From the NCBI GenBank assembly GCA_022925895.1, contig JAKSYS010000005.1:186001-250000 (forward strand): 64,000 nt of DNA. Reading direction: 5' to 3'. Positions 1-10,964 of this stretch are shown one piece after another. Position numbers and translations under genes: made by a program. How positions within the stretch are numbered: position 1 is the stretch's first letter; every line of letters begins with the position of its first letter. This DNA is from Fragilaria crotonensis (taxonomy: Eukaryota > Bacillariophyta > Fragilariophyceae > Fragilariales > Fragilariaceae). The notes beneath the pieces were generated by a model. It worked only from the letters and a program-made list of their open reading frames with translations, was not told the origin of the DNA and did not search any database.

Positions 1-3000
1 TGAAAGGCTGGCACCGGCTGATTGATGAGTTGCGGGGACAGTCCGACGTCACCCCGACAGTGCGAAGCATTCCACACAAGGCCGGGCGCTTACTTGAACA
101 TCTCCGTCGCCGCGGAGCTTCGGTCCCGATGGCATCGCCACCGTGGGACCTTGATCGCAAGGACGCAGCCATACTACGGGGCTCCCATCAGTCCTCACAC
201 GGCGAACGTGAGTTTGTCGCACAGGAAATGTTGGATTTTTGCCGGCAGGGCTACTGGTTGGTGGTCCCGTATCGTGCCGTGCGGCACTGGCCACGCCTGC
301 GAATCTCGCCGTTAGGGGTAGTCCCACAACGCGACCGGTGTCCCCGTTTAATCGTCGATTACACCTTCTCCGGCGTCAACGGCGAGACCGTCCTCCTGGC
401 ACCGCGTGAAGCCATGCAGTTTGGGAGGGTGCTCCAACGCATTCTGACTAACATTGTCCACGCCGATCCACGATACGGGCCCGTACACATGGTGAAGATC
501 GACATCGCCGATGGCTTTTATCGCGTTTGGTTGCAGATAGCGGATATACCACAACTAGGTGTCGCGTTACCCACAACACCTGGCTGTGACCCTCTGGTGG
601 CTTTTCCACTCGCATTACCAATGGGATGGGTCGAATCCCCTCCATATTTTACATCCTTGACCGAGACGTCCTGCGATCTGGCCAACAACATGCTGGCACG
701 TAATGTAGATGCCCGCTTGTTTTGCAAGCATCGACTGGAGGATGTCGCTGCCACGGTACCCACCGACACTAATATCTCCCCACGCGTGGCCACGTTTCGT
801 GCTCCCACGCACCACGCGGGACAACGGCGCCCACCTCTGGCAGCGGTGGACGTCTACGTCGACGACTTCCTCCTCCTGGCACAAACTCGTCCACAGCGAC
901 AGCGAGTCTTGCGCGCGGCACTAGCCGCCATTGATGATGTCTTTCGACCGGTCACTCCATGTGATCCCAGCTACCGACAGGAACCGGCGTCTCACAAAAA
1001 GATGCTCAAGGGAGATGCACACTGGGCCACCCAGAAGCGCATGCTCGGTTGGGATATCAACACGGAAGAAATGACGTTGACCTTCCCCACACCGCGTCGA
1101 GCGGTTACGTGAGGTTCTCACCTGGCTGCAGCCTCCCAGGACACGGCTGTCACGGGCCAAGTGGCACCAACTACTGGGCGAACTCCGCTCTATGTCGCCC
1201 GCATTGCCAGGCGCCAGGGGCATGTTCTCGGTCCTGCAGGCGGCACTGAGTCGCGGCGACACGCGACGCGTCCGCCTCAACCAGCACGTGTACGACACCG
1301 CCTCGGACTTCGAGCATCTCCTTCACACGTTAACCGTTCGCTCGACACGACTGCCCGAACTCGTTCCAACGTGGCCGACCCACATCGGGGCCAGTGATGC
1401 TTGCCAAAGTGGCATGGGGGGGTCTGGTTGCCTGTGGATGGTCGCTCGGCGCCAATTGTGTGGCGCGCCTGTTTCGACCCCCACATCTCGCGCGCTCTCG
1501 TGACGAACGATAATCCTTCGGGCACGCTCTCAATCTCCGACTTTGAGCTCGCAGGTATGATCGCGCACAAGGACGTCCTCGCACACGCCCACGACATCGC
1601 GAACAAACCATCTGGCTCGCCGGCGATAATCGCGCAGCCGTCTCCTGGTCCGACAAAGGGTCGTCCACGTCGGTGGCAGCCCGCGCCTATCTCCTTCGGT
1701 ATAACGCGTTGCATCAACGACATTATCGCTACCTCTCTCGGCACCACTATATCCCCGGCCCGGTCAACGCCATGGCCGACGCTGCCAGTCGCCGATGGGA
1801 CTTGTCCGACTCCGCCTTTCTCACACATTTTCAAACCGTCTATCCACAGGACATCTCTTGGACGTTGCACCCGTTAGCGAACGCCACCAAATCTGCCTTG
1901 ACTGGAGCGCTGTGCAAGACGCGACGGCGACACGGGTTTCTCGGCAGCGCACCGCCTCTGCCCACTCCAGTTGGCAACTGTGGGAGCAGTTCTGCACCAG
2001 CCTTAATCTCAGCCCCTATCAATTGGGCCGCGACCCCATCCCCCTCTTGCAGCTTTTTGCACAACGTTATCGCTCCGGATCGATCGCACCCAGCCGCCTC
2101 GGTGTCCGCACTCGCACAGTGGAGGACGCCTTACGAGCGGTGGGTCAGGCGTACGCCGGGATGGGGGCCGCGGACCCTCGTTTAAACGCTCACGGCGACG
2201 TCGACTTCCGCCTAACCACCTTGTTTCAGTCATGGAAAAAGGACGATCCCCCTCCGTCGCGTGTGAAACCATTACCGCTCCCCGTGGTGGCCCGCGTTTG
2301 GGCCCAGGCTCAGTTAGAACCGGCCACTGCAGCTGCTCAGGCGGCGGCCGATTGCCTCGTCCTTGGCTTTTACTTCTTGCTCCGCCCCGGCGAATACTTG
2401 GGCACCCCTCGCCACCCCACAGGTGGCCCGCTTTTTCGCCTGCGTGATGTGCAGCTGTGGATTGGTACCCGAGCCTTGGACACCTTGACGTGTTCACCGA
2501 CGGAGCTTCTCGCCGCGACGTTCGTCTGCCTCACCTTCCGCGAGCAGAAAAATGGCGTACGCAATGAGACCATCGGCCACGGGCGCTCCGGTCATCCGCA
2601 CCTCTGCCCTGTCCACTGCGTCGCTGCACGCGTGGTGGCACTTCGCCAGTCTGCCGCCACGGCCGACACCCCCCTAAACGCATTTCGTCCTTCTGCGACC
2701 TCCCCTTTTCGCTATGTGGCCGCCGCGGACCTCACCACCCGTATCCGCGCGGCCCTCCTCCTCCACCCGGACCCTGCCTACACCTTGGCCGACGTCACCG
2801 TTCGCTCCACGCGCGCCGGCGGCGCCATGGCCCTCCTTTGCGCCGGGATTGATAGCGACCGCATCCGCCTGGTTGGTCGGTGGAGGTCTGACGAAATGTA
2901 TCGATATTTACACGTGCAAGCACAACCGGTGATGACGGGTCTCTCCGCCGCCATGCTGCGCGGCGGCGCGTTCCGCCTCACCCCCTCTTAACTTTCTCCC

Positions 3001-3045
3001 ACCCACGCCTTTGGCTCCCTTCCTTCCTGCCGCTGGCCCCTGGGA

Positions 3046-3241
3046 CGCAACGGACGGTAGGCACTGTCAGACAGCGCTACAGTCCATCCGGGGTGGCTGG
3101 CTACGGTAACACCTAGTAAAGTTGTCACTACCACCAACCACCCACAACTACCAAGTAGTAGCCACCATACGACACCACACCGTGTTAGACCGACTAGGGC
3201 GTCGAACAGCCGCTGAGGCGGGAAAGGATACGCATCCCGCC
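3046..3241 (+). repeat. Split direct repeat of DIRS/PAT-like element, first copy (B1)
   Basis: This 196-bp unit starts CGCAACGGACGG and ends GCATCCCGCC. It recurs without a visible difference at 3533-3728, offset by 487 bp. The A1-ORFs-B1-A2-B2 structure is known for PAT-like elements. The middle segment 3242-3532 would be A2, whose partner A1 should lie upstream of the window. Confidence 0.85.
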
Positions 3242-3532
3242 GTCAGCGGCAGAGAAGACGAACGGTCGAGGTCAGACGCACGACGCCCCCGTCAACCAGA
3301 TCAATACATACTCACAGTATGACGGAGGGCGTAGACAAAAGTACATCTATAAGTTCGGCACTTGAACAGGGACTACAGCAGCTCGAATTCGCTCATTGTT
3401 GTTGCAAAACCATTGCGACGGCAAGGTCATCTCACACGAGTGCCGAGGAGCCTACTACTAGTTAGGCCACCACGGCGTGTGAAGAGCAGGAGCTACATAG
3501 CTAGCTAAAGTTTTTCGCCCACCCGCCCACTC

Positions 3533-3728
3533 CGCAACGGACGGTAGGCACTGTCAGACAGCGCTACAGTCCATCCGGGGTGGCTGGCTACGGTAACACC
3601 TAGTAAAGTTGTCACTACCACCAACCACCCACAACTACCAAGTAGTAGCCACCATACGACACCACACCGTGTTAGACCGACTAGGGCGTCGAACAGCCGC
3701 TGAGGCGGGAAAGGATACGCATCCCGCC
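3533..3728 (+). repeat. Split direct repeat of DIRS/PAT-like element, second copy (B2)
   Basis: Second copy of the 196-bp unit at 3046-3241, identical by eye. Similarity stops at 3728, which marks the probable 3' border of the element. Confidence 0.85.
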
Positions 3729-4872
3729 ATACCTGCTACTACGAGTGTACTGTACGTGTTTGAAAGAGTACAGCTGCACAGTCCACACGCATGACCGCAT
3801 GACGCATGTCATACATACTAGCTATGATACAACCTACTAGTAGGATGACATTGTCCAACGCGTCAAAGTTGTGTCCTTGGCGATACATGTTCATACTGAT
3901 GTACAGTAGCAGTTGAGGCCTTGGGTCTTGGACACGCAAAATGTTTAAGAGCATTCCTTTAAGATATTACGAATGTCCGTTGTCTCTCCATACATCATAT
4001 CGTCCTGTAGTCTTCAACGACTACAGTAGCTACCGTTGTACTGAGTACATTTTGGGTTGGAGTTGGGAGTCCCGCAAGTTTATGCTGGGATTAGTTAACA
4101 GTTTACAGTTTACGGTGATGATGACGTGTCATATGCCCCGTGGTAATATGCATATGGCGTCACAATTGAGCCAGGACACGATGTGCTGTTCTCTCTATTC
4201 TCTGACTTCCAAACGACGCCCACAAAACAGATCGATACTGTATCTCGGTCGTCGTTTTCCACTTCCAGCAGAAGTTGTTGCAAGGCAAGAAATCGGCCAA
4301 GAGGTCAAGATATGACATGGACCGAATTCCTGTGCAATACTCGGAGTACAACAGCTACAAACCTGTCCACAAAGTACATGCTGCAGGTATGTTTTGACTG
4401 TTGTTCAAGTTGTGCCCCTCTTACGTTTGACTCGCTTCGGCAGGGCGTCAAGAATAACTTGTTCGTTGAAAAAGGATGGACTGCTGTTTCAGAAGTGAAG
4501 TGTACTATCAAGCAACGCTGATTGAAGGCATCGTATTTCCCCCAGGGCTGCTGCAACGTCTGAGGAGGAAACCAGCATGTATTCTCTGAGGTTCTCGTGC
4601 TGATTCACGATGAGATCCGCAGGCCAAGATTTATTATGAGTGCTGCATGAACTCGGAGAGCATGACATATGATTCTTGTTTCGGAACTCACATCCATTAT
4701 CAGATGGGAACACCACATGCCAAAGTAGGTGAGATCGTCCCCGAATTGGGTACGTAAAAAAGGATTGTGTCCGTTGATGCAAAGACGTCAGCCCCACTAA
4801 TTTGTGTGACTTCTCGTTTTGACGTCTTTGGTAGCTACGTTATATTTGTCAGGATAAAATTGTGGATACTTC
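3729..4872. other. Intergenic region, no supported gene
   Basis: Open frames here (for example 3941-4315 and 4183-4521) have no recognisable motif or convincing amino-acid composition. The DNA is rich in short palindromes built on GTAC and CTAG. I see nothing else that can be supported. Confidence 0.5.
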
Positions 4873-5710
4873 ATTAAGATGTTAATTGGTGACATCCACC
4901 TCTGTTCAACGGAGAATGCAGCACCCTCACAACCGTAGCGTTCATAGGAGTTGTACTCCAGTACGCTATAAGCGTCTGTAGCGGAATCGCTCCCCTTACT
5001 TAGGCGTGCACGATGGAGCCTTCGCAGGGCAAAATTTCCACTCAAAGTACTTGGGCAAGGTGGTGCCTGACTTAAGCGTACGAAGTCCGGAACCGGTGAT
5101 GCCAGCATAGCAACCTTTTCCACTCTTGATGACCGCCTTTCCTGTGGACTTAGTAAAGGTAGTAACGATCTGATCACCACCCTTGAAGAAGTCAAAAGTC
5201 ATGGTACCAACGTAGGTGCTCATGAGAAGGGATCCAGAGAGACGTCCTTTCGCGAGATTCGTGGATGTGAATCCAGTCTTGGCAGCAGCCAGGGAATAGT
5301 AAAGAGGGTTGTTGTACAGTTCCTTCTTAGGAGTCGTTGTGCTGTTGGTGATACCGGTGAAAGTCTTGCTGCCGCTTGTACCAGCCTGGCCGCGAGTCCA
5401 GTGGTAGAAACATGCAACAGCCCCCTGCGATGGGTGGATAGTGATAGTGGCAATGATAGCCATGAGGAGGACGGCAATTTTCATCATGGTATGCTTACGT
5501 AGGAAATATGATTTTGTTTTCGTGAGATTTTGTGAGTTGCATAGAAGCACCAGGTTGTGATGGTGGTGAAACTACCAGAACTAAGTAAGCCTAAGAAGTT
5601 GGAAGTGCGACCCGACGGAAGTGCGGGAGGTTCTGGTGACTGCGTATGACTACTGTACTTCGAACACGTACTCCGAGTATTTGGTATTTGAACACGTGTA
5701 TGCATGTGAT
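4873..5710 (-). repeat. Left arm of a large inverted duplication
   Basis: Reading the minus strand, this arm matches the plus strand at about 6660-7507 through the whole gene, its 5' flank and a short 3' flank. Identity is near-complete across the coding region and falls off in both flanks through substitutions and small indels. The unmatched spacer is about 950 bp. Arm borders are estimated by eye. Confidence 0.85.
4996..5487 (-). CDS. Small secreted protein, copy 1 of an inverted pair
   Basis: 163 residues from the ATG at 5487. An upstream in-frame start at 5550 exists, but the later ATG places a classic signal peptide at the N terminus (MMKIAVLLMAIIATITIHPS, then QGAVA). The mature part has four cysteines and many Ser/Thr/Gly/Lys residues. 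A stretch running GTMTFDFF... to AVIKSGKGCYAGITGSG resembles the strand-turn pattern (G-x-G-x-Y-x-G-x-x-G) of allene-oxide-cyclase/dirigent-like beta barrels; that resemblance is only a suggestion. The predicted protein is identical to that encoded at 6894-7385, with one synonymous base difference noticed. The two genes point away from each other across a 950-bp spacer plus duplicated 5' flanks, so they may share upstream control. Function unknown. Confidence 0.8.
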   Translation of the reverse strand: MMKIAVLLMAIIATITIHPSQGAVACFYHWTRGQAGTSGSKTFTGITNSTTTPKKELYNNPLYYSLAAAKTGFTSTNLAKGRLSGSLLMSTYVGTMTFDFFKGGDQIVTTFTKSTGKAVIKSGKGCYAGITGSGLRTLKSGTTLPKYFEWKFCPAKAPSCTPK

Positions 5711-6659
5711 ATATGAAATATATGATATGCTGGTTTGTTCTTGGTGCTTGCACCTACCTGTACTATGATACCGAGCTACTAGTACCAGGTACGGTACATA
5801 GTACTCTGAACTCTATCATATAAATCACAAACTCTGGAGGTGCCGGAATTCGACGCATGCCGTGCCGACCGACACGAAAAAATAAGAAAAAACGGTTATC
5901 GAGTTACGAGATTTTTCAAACGGAATTTTGCACTTAGTTGCAAAGTTGCGACTATATGATTTACCCGGATCTCCGTATTATCTGAATTCTCCGTACAGTA
6001 AGTACATAGTGGATATGTACGGTACAGTACGTGCGAAGAAATCGCCTCGAGCATATAAAGGGAAAGAACGCACTAACAGTACGACGTAGTAGAGACTACA
6101 AGTACCGGTAATCTAGTAGAAGAGACCATTTGGGGATTAATTCGATGTGTGTCGATCCAGCCGGCCAGCGTTTTCTGGCCGCGACATAGTACAATAGCGT
6201 ACACATGTGAATACATCAACTTGCTCGCCAATCCGCATGCATTTGTTACATGAATAAAATTTCTAGATACATGTACCCATACATGCATACTGTATATGTA
6301 TCAAAGTAAGTTCATACGGAGTATGAACTCGAGTCGGCGTGCTTGTAGTCAGTACTTGTACTACTGGAATAGTCCTGGTCCTACAATTGTACCAGGTCCT
6401 ACTAGGTCGTGGGGGTAGTCCGTACTCCGTACTCCGTACAGTATAGTACTGTAGAGGATTTTCTATGTTCTCATATTCCTTATTGCGATTTACAATATGA
6501 CATATCATATGACCGACGTATCATATGACATATCGCATCCCCATGCAAAGCTTCAAAAACGTACGCAAAGATTCACTGAAAAGCAGGAACAATCTTTCTC
6601 CACTTTTCATCATACCAGGCACAAGTAGAGCTGCATAACTTCTTATCATACAACTGGTA
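5711..6659. promoter_or_regulatory. Spacer between divergent duplicated genes (shared upstream region)
   Basis: About 950 bp of unique DNA between the two inverted arms. No gene is visible. It contains many GTAC-type palindromes and AT-rich runs. By position it is upstream of both secreted-protein genes, so a bidirectional regulatory role is possible but not shown by any recognised element. Confidence 0.4.
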
Positions 6660-7507
6660 CTATCATAACATATGCATACTCGTGTGCAAATACCAAATAC
6701 GTGTTCGAAGTACCAGGGAACCATACAGTAGTCGTAGGCAGTCATCAGAACCTCCCGAACTTCCGTCGGGTCGCACTTCCAACTTCTTAGGCTTACCTAG
6801 TTCTGGTAGTTTCATCACCCTCACAACCTGGTGCATCTATGCAACTCACAAAATCTCACGAAAACAAAATCATATTTCCTACGTAAGCATACCATGATGA
6901 AAATTGCCGTCCTCCTCATGGCTATCATTGCCACTATCACTATCCACCCATCGCAGGGGGCTGTTGCATGTTTCTACCACTGGACTCGCGGCCAGGCTGG
7001 TACAAGCGGCAGCAAGACTTTCACCGGTATCACCAACAGCACAACGACTCCTAAGAAGGAACTGTACAACAACCCTCTTTACTATTCCCTGGCTGCTGCC
7101 AAGACTGGATTCACATCCACGAATCTCGCGAAAGGACGTCTCTCTGGATCCCTTCTCATGAGCACCTACGTTGGTACCATGACTTTTGACTTCTTCAAGG
7201 GTGGTGATCAGATCGTTACTACCTTTACTAAGTCCACAGGAAAGGCGGTCATCAAGAGTGGAAAAGGTTGCTATGCTGGCATCACCGGTTCCGGACTTCG
7301 TACGCTTAAGTCAGGAACCACCTTGCCCAAGTACTTTGAGTGGAAATTTTGCCCTGCGAAGGCTCCATCGTGCACGCCTAAGTAAGGGGAGCGATTCCGC
7401 TACAGACGCTTATAGCGTACTGGAGTTCAACTCCTTTGAACGCCACGGTTGTGAGGGTGCTGCATTCTCCGTTGAACAGAGGTGGATGTCACCAGTTAGC
7501 ATATTAA
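6660..7507 (+). repeat. Right arm of a large inverted duplication
   Basis: Inverted copy of about 4873-5710. The match covers roughly 90 bp of inner flank, the promoter-proximal region, the whole coding sequence and about 120 bp downstream. Confidence 0.85.
6894..7385 (+). CDS. Small secreted protein, copy 2 of an inverted pair
   Basis: 163 residues, starting at the ATG at 6894 (an earlier in-frame ATG at 6831 would bury the signal peptide behind 21 residues). The protein is identical to copy 1 (4996-5487). It has an N-terminal signal peptide, four cysteines, and a C-terminal half with the possible dirigent/allene-oxide-cyclase-like strand pattern. The only coding difference noticed is a silent third-position change in a glycine codon in the second half; the 5' leader also differs. 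Such identity implies a recent inverted duplication or ongoing gene conversion. The protein is expected in the secretory pathway or extracellularly. Its role is unknown. Confidence 0.8.
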   Translation: MMKIAVLLMAIIATITIHPSQGAVACFYHWTRGQAGTSGSKTFTGITNSTTTPKKELYNNPLYYSLAAAKTGFTSTNLAKGRLSGSLLMSTYVGTMTFDFFKGGDQIVTTFTKSTGKAVIKSGKGCYAGITGSGLRTLKSGTTLPKYFEWKFCPAKAPSCTPK

Positions 7508-8342
7508 AACAGACCTTCTACCATTCATCACACTACTGCTAGCGCCAATGTTTGTACTTTAAAATTCCTCTACAGCACCATGATTATTTTCAATGCTGTT
7601 CTCATTTTTTTGGTGTGGTAGAACATTCAACATCAAGTGCTGGCAGTATGTAGTATTGCCCTCAACATTTTATCATTTCCTGGTGCAGTCACAATACATA
7701 CAATGTCGATTGCTGACAGTGTGTCAGCGTTGTCAACCGAATTGGTTATGTATTCCTCATTTTGGATTTTTGACATAACAATAATGCCTTCTCCTATTAG
7801 CTACAGACCACCTACACGATCCCAGCCATTTACATCCACTCACTGTGCTTTCTGGCATTCAAATCTTCAATTTCATGCTTGTAGTGACCATGAATGCATC
7901 AACCAAGTCAATCCTTGGTCACGGCAGAAATATCGGCATGAAACTTGCTCCTTCTCAAAGTCACTTATCTGTGCAGAATCAATGACGTATCTTTTCCAAC
8001 TTCTTCACTTTCTTCATTCCAATGAGTCTTGGTGAGTCACTACCATGTGTTGGCCACTGCTATTAACAACCTTGCTGCTTAGGAACCAAGGTCTTGACAC
8101 CAGCAGCAGCATTGCTCCTATCATTGCCGTCAGCGTCTGGGTAACGAAGTATGTCACATGGTTAGTCGATTGCTGCGCGACTAACCATGCTAGACCGAAT
8201 GCTGGCTAGCACTCGGGAATAGCATAAGGTCGAGGAGTACGACCACTCTTGTACTCAGGAATCAAACTAGGTACCCTCATCTGCTTTTGCTACTTTATAT
8301 GTACTGACTGCCTGCAACTTTACTAAACTCGTGGAGAATGAA
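7508..8342. other. Gene-poor region, possibly eroded repeat DNA
   Basis: No convincing gene. The 132-codon frame at 7637-8035 has no motif and ends without a supporting context. The base composition and short broken frames on both strands look like old repeat DNA, similar in feel to 12-13.9 kb, but no family can be assigned. Confidence 0.35.
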
Positions 8343-9461
8343 CTACTCATGGCTCAGAACAGCAAGGTATCCTTTCTCTGCATCATCTTTCGAACCTGGT
8401 TGAGGAGGCGAAACCAGGATCTGCAAACCAAGGTTCATGGCATTCAGTTCCTCACTGTTGGGGAGACCTTTCTTAACCATAACAGGGTTGGCCTTGACCT
8501 GCCCCAAGACATGATCAGCACCCTGCGCATGGAGAATGACAATGTTGCCACCGGGTCGCAAGAGAGTCCTCGCTTTCTGGAGAGCCAACGCTTGGTCTGG
8601 CATATCATGTAGAGCCGAACAGAAGATGATGCCATCGAAACCATCTTTGTCATCAAAAACCTTGATAAAATCAGAGGCAATGAAGTTTATTCCTCGATGC
8701 TGCAATTGCGCGTTGCGAATCATCTCAGGAGAGAGATCAGTGCCCGTAATTTGCTTCGCGGTCAAACCTGCTTTGATAAGGTGCGGAACGAGCACGCCAG
8801 GCCCGCAGCCAACGTCGAGTGCCCTCCCGGAAGCACCAGCATTCTTGACAGCTTCGGCTACAAAACTACAAGCTCTGTCAACCCGCTTTTCTAAATCTTT
8901 GTTCATATTGAACATTGCAGCTCGTGCACTCTTGGCATCGGCTGAGGCATCCCAGGTTGTTCGTTGGTAGAAATTGTGCATATCCGTGTCGTCCAAGCCA
9001 TTTTCCTTGTAAATGGAAGCAAGCTCTTCTTTCGCCCGAATAGCTCCGTCGCCTTCTTGCCTAGGAATCGATGCTTGCGCCAGGGTCGACATATTCGAAA
9101 GGCGTGCCTCCCATTGCTGTATTTGTTTGTAGAGCTTTGCGGCAAGCTGTAGATCAGGAGGCAGCATGGACATGGCCGCTTGTATTCGCTCTTCAGTCCC
9201 CTTGGCAATGTCTCCACCATACTTTTCCAATAGCTGCGCCTGCATCTTTTTCCTTTCACTTTCCTTCATCTTCTTGCCACCGCCACTGCCACTCTGCTTC
9301 GTCGTTCCGAAGCCACTACCACCGGCAGCAAGGATCACTTCATCACAAAAAACGCGCCCAGAATATCGCGTCCAGGGAGCAGTACGTGCGGTGAAAGCAT
9401 CGGAGGAGATCAACAAGGCTGCAAAAATGAGTGTGTATCTTATCATTGTCTTCTTGCGCAA
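8343..9461 (-). CDS. Plastid-targeted class I SAM-dependent methyltransferase
   Basis: 372 residues from the ATG at 9461; a second Met six codons in (9446) is equally likely. The N terminus is a signal peptide ending SSDA-FTARTAP (residues 19-29), matching the Ala/Phe cleavage site of diatom bipartite plastid-targeting presequences. A Gly/Lys-rich low-complexity stretch follows. The Rossmann methyltransferase motif I is ALDVGCGPG around residues 214-222, followed by TGTDLSPEMI (post I, acidic residue for SAM ribose) and a CSALHDMPD segment, then LRPGGNIVIL. This is a methyltransferase_11/25-type fold. The substrate cannot be read from the sequence. It faces away from the dioxygenase gene at 9754, with a 292-bp divergent intergenic region between them. 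Confidence 0.85.
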   Translation of the reverse strand: MRKKTMIRYTLIFAALLISSDAFTARTAPWTRYSGRVFCDEVILAAGGSGFGTTKQSGSGGGKKMKESERKKMQAQLLEKYGGDIAKGTEERIQAAMSMLPPDLQLAAKLYKQIQQWEARLSNMSTLAQASIPRQEGDGAIRAKEELASIYKENGLDDTDMHNFYQRTTWDASADAKSARAAMFNMNKDLEKRVDRACSFVAEAVKNAGASGRALDVGCGPGVLVPHLIKAGLTAKQITGTDLSPEMIRNAQLQHRGINFIASDFIKVFDDKDGFDGIIFCSALHDMPDQALALQKARTLLRPGGNIVILHAQGADHVLGQVKANPVMVKKGLPNSEELNAMNLGLQILVSPPQPGSKDDAEKGYLAVLSHE

Positions 9462-9753
9462 GGCTTTTTGTTTGTTCGATTATGTTAGATTGTTGTTCAT
9501 GAAAGTTCGGGCGTCATGTTTTCTGGTCTGATGATGTCTGATGTCGTGCATACTGTACAGTATTTATCCAAATAGTACTACAGTACACCTACGTGCTTCC
9601 GTTGTATGACGGTGATTTCCAACTTCGCTCTGCACCATCCATCCGCTTCATCTGCGCGACGATTCGGCTCCAGGCGAGCCTCCATGAACGCCGGAGTCGA
9701 TCATTGTTTTTGTTTCGTTCGGACGATGTAGCAACCACTGCTCGAATACGACA

Positions 9754-10866
9754 ATGAGTACGGGCCTCGATGCAGACCTAACGCAGCAAGTGCTAACGGA
9801 AGATCAGATTCAAGAGTTTCTGCAACATGGCGTTTTGGTGGTGAGCGATATTCTCACGACGCAAGAGGTCAACGATGCAATACTCGGCCTTGAGCAAACA
9901 CTGATCCGGCATGGAGTTGATACCAACGACCTGGAAGGAACTGGACGTGGTCTAGCACAATTGAGTTCTACAAATGGTAGTGGGGGAGTTCTTGATCTCT
10001 TTTTTGACGATTGGAAGATGGCCATAGCCAGCCATCCTCGATTGTTTCGAGCCACCACCCAACTCTGGGAAGCGGCCTACTGCCATAAGGGTGAACAAAG
10101 AGATGAAATTCCGAGAGATGATATGTTCAAGTGGCATCCATATGGTCCTTTCGACCCGAATCGTGGCTTTATGTACGTCGATCGTGTCGGGTATCGATTG
10201 CCAACTGTATTGGCGAAAAAACTTGGGAATAGCGAGACGACGAAGAAAAGCAAACCGCTTCAGAGATCGTTGACCCCTCACTTAGACTGCTGCCCCGATA
10301 CCTTTTTCTCTGAAACGAAGGCAAAGTGGAGACCCATTCAATGCTTTGTTAGTCTCACGACAAACCTAGACCAGAACACCGGAGGCTTCGAAGCAGCCCC
10401 AGGGTTTCATCGCGATTTTGAAGAATGGGCGGCGAATCGTCCTCCCAGCATCATTTCAAAGAAATTCAATGGAGTTTCACGAGAGACTGCCGTTCCTGCC
10501 CCCTGCCTTGGAGAATATACTCACATCCGACCTAGGGAAGACGCGAGCATCATGACGCGAATGAAACACATACCGGTAACTTCAGGAAGTGCCGTATTCT
10601 GGGACAATCGAATTCCACATGGCAATGCCTACCGTAATGATTCGGATCTCGCCCGGGTAGTGGTGTATTGTTCCTTTTTGCCAGATGTGGCGGTCAATCG
10701 ACCCTTCGTGGATCGCCAACTGCACAATTTTTTACGGCTTAAAAATCCGTCGGATCAATGGATCAACTCACGTCACAGAGAGGAAGTAGACGAAGGTAGC
10801 GTCGGTCTGGATCATGTTATCGGGTTGTCAGCGTTGGGTCGCCAACTGCTGGGAGTTGACGATTGA
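9754..10866 (+). CDS. Phytanoyl-CoA dioxygenase (PhyH) family protein
   Basis: 370 residues. The N-terminal segment LTEDQIQEFLQHGVLVVSDI is the usual opening helix and strand of PhyH-type Fe(II)/2-oxoglutarate oxygenases. The facial triad is visible: H176-x-D178 in TPHLD and distal H289 in PHGNAYRND, with R301 (ARVVVY) placed to bind 2-oxoglutarate. The segment NTGGFEAAPGFH is also typical. The family hydroxylates diverse small substrates, so the actual substrate is unknown. No plastid or secretory presequence is evident. The gene is intronless and divergent from the methyltransferase gene. Confidence 0.85.
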   Translation: MSTGLDADLTQQVLTEDQIQEFLQHGVLVVSDILTTQEVNDAILGLEQTLIRHGVDTNDLEGTGRGLAQLSSTNGSGGVLDLFFDDWKMAIASHPRLFRATTQLWEAAYCHKGEQRDEIPRDDMFKWHPYGPFDPNRGFMYVDRVGYRLPTVLAKKLGNSETTKKSKPLQRSLTPHLDCCPDTFFSETKAKWRPIQCFVSLTTNLDQNTGGFEAAPGFHRDFEEWAANRPPSIISKKFNGVSRETAVPAPCLGEYTHIRPREDASIMTRMKHIPVTSGSAVFWDNRIPHGNAYRNDSDLARVVVYCSFLPDVAVNRPFVDRQLHNFLRLKNPSDQWINSRHREEVDEGSVGLDHVIGLSALGRQLLGVDD

Positions 10867-10964
10867 TGAGCTCGTTAGGCCGCGCGAGTGTCTGCGACAA
10901 TATGATTTTTCAGCACTGAAACCTGTGAAAAAGTGGTATCTATTTTACACAGTGTGGGCGACAT

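Larger units (their letters stand above)
1..3728 (+). mobile_element. DIRS/PAT-like tyrosine-recombinase retroelement, 3' part
   Basis: The element enters from the left edge, so its 5' terminal repeat and anything upstream lie outside the window. Parts in order are a reverse transcriptase (about 30-1110, with a YVDD catalytic box), an RNase H-like region (about 1300-1850) and a tyrosine recombinase/integrase (about 1800-2990, with an RPGEYL box and a GRW...Y C-terminal region). The order RT, RNase H, tyrosine recombinase, with no DDE integrase, is that of DIRS-type elements. The 3' end carries the split direct repeat of the PAT/Ngaro arrangement: a 196-bp unit, a middle segment, then the same unit. 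The element looks broken, with roughly three or four breaks in its coding part. The identical 3' repeats suggest a fairly recent insertion. The composition is visibly more GC-rich than the neighbouring DNA. Confidence 0.85.

Noticed and set aside
3941-4521. Overlapping 112-124-codon frames
   Set aside because: Overlap each other in different frames with no recognisable features.
7593-8035. Frames of 61 and 132 codons downstream of the inverted duplication
   Set aside because: No domain; region looks like eroded repeat DNA.
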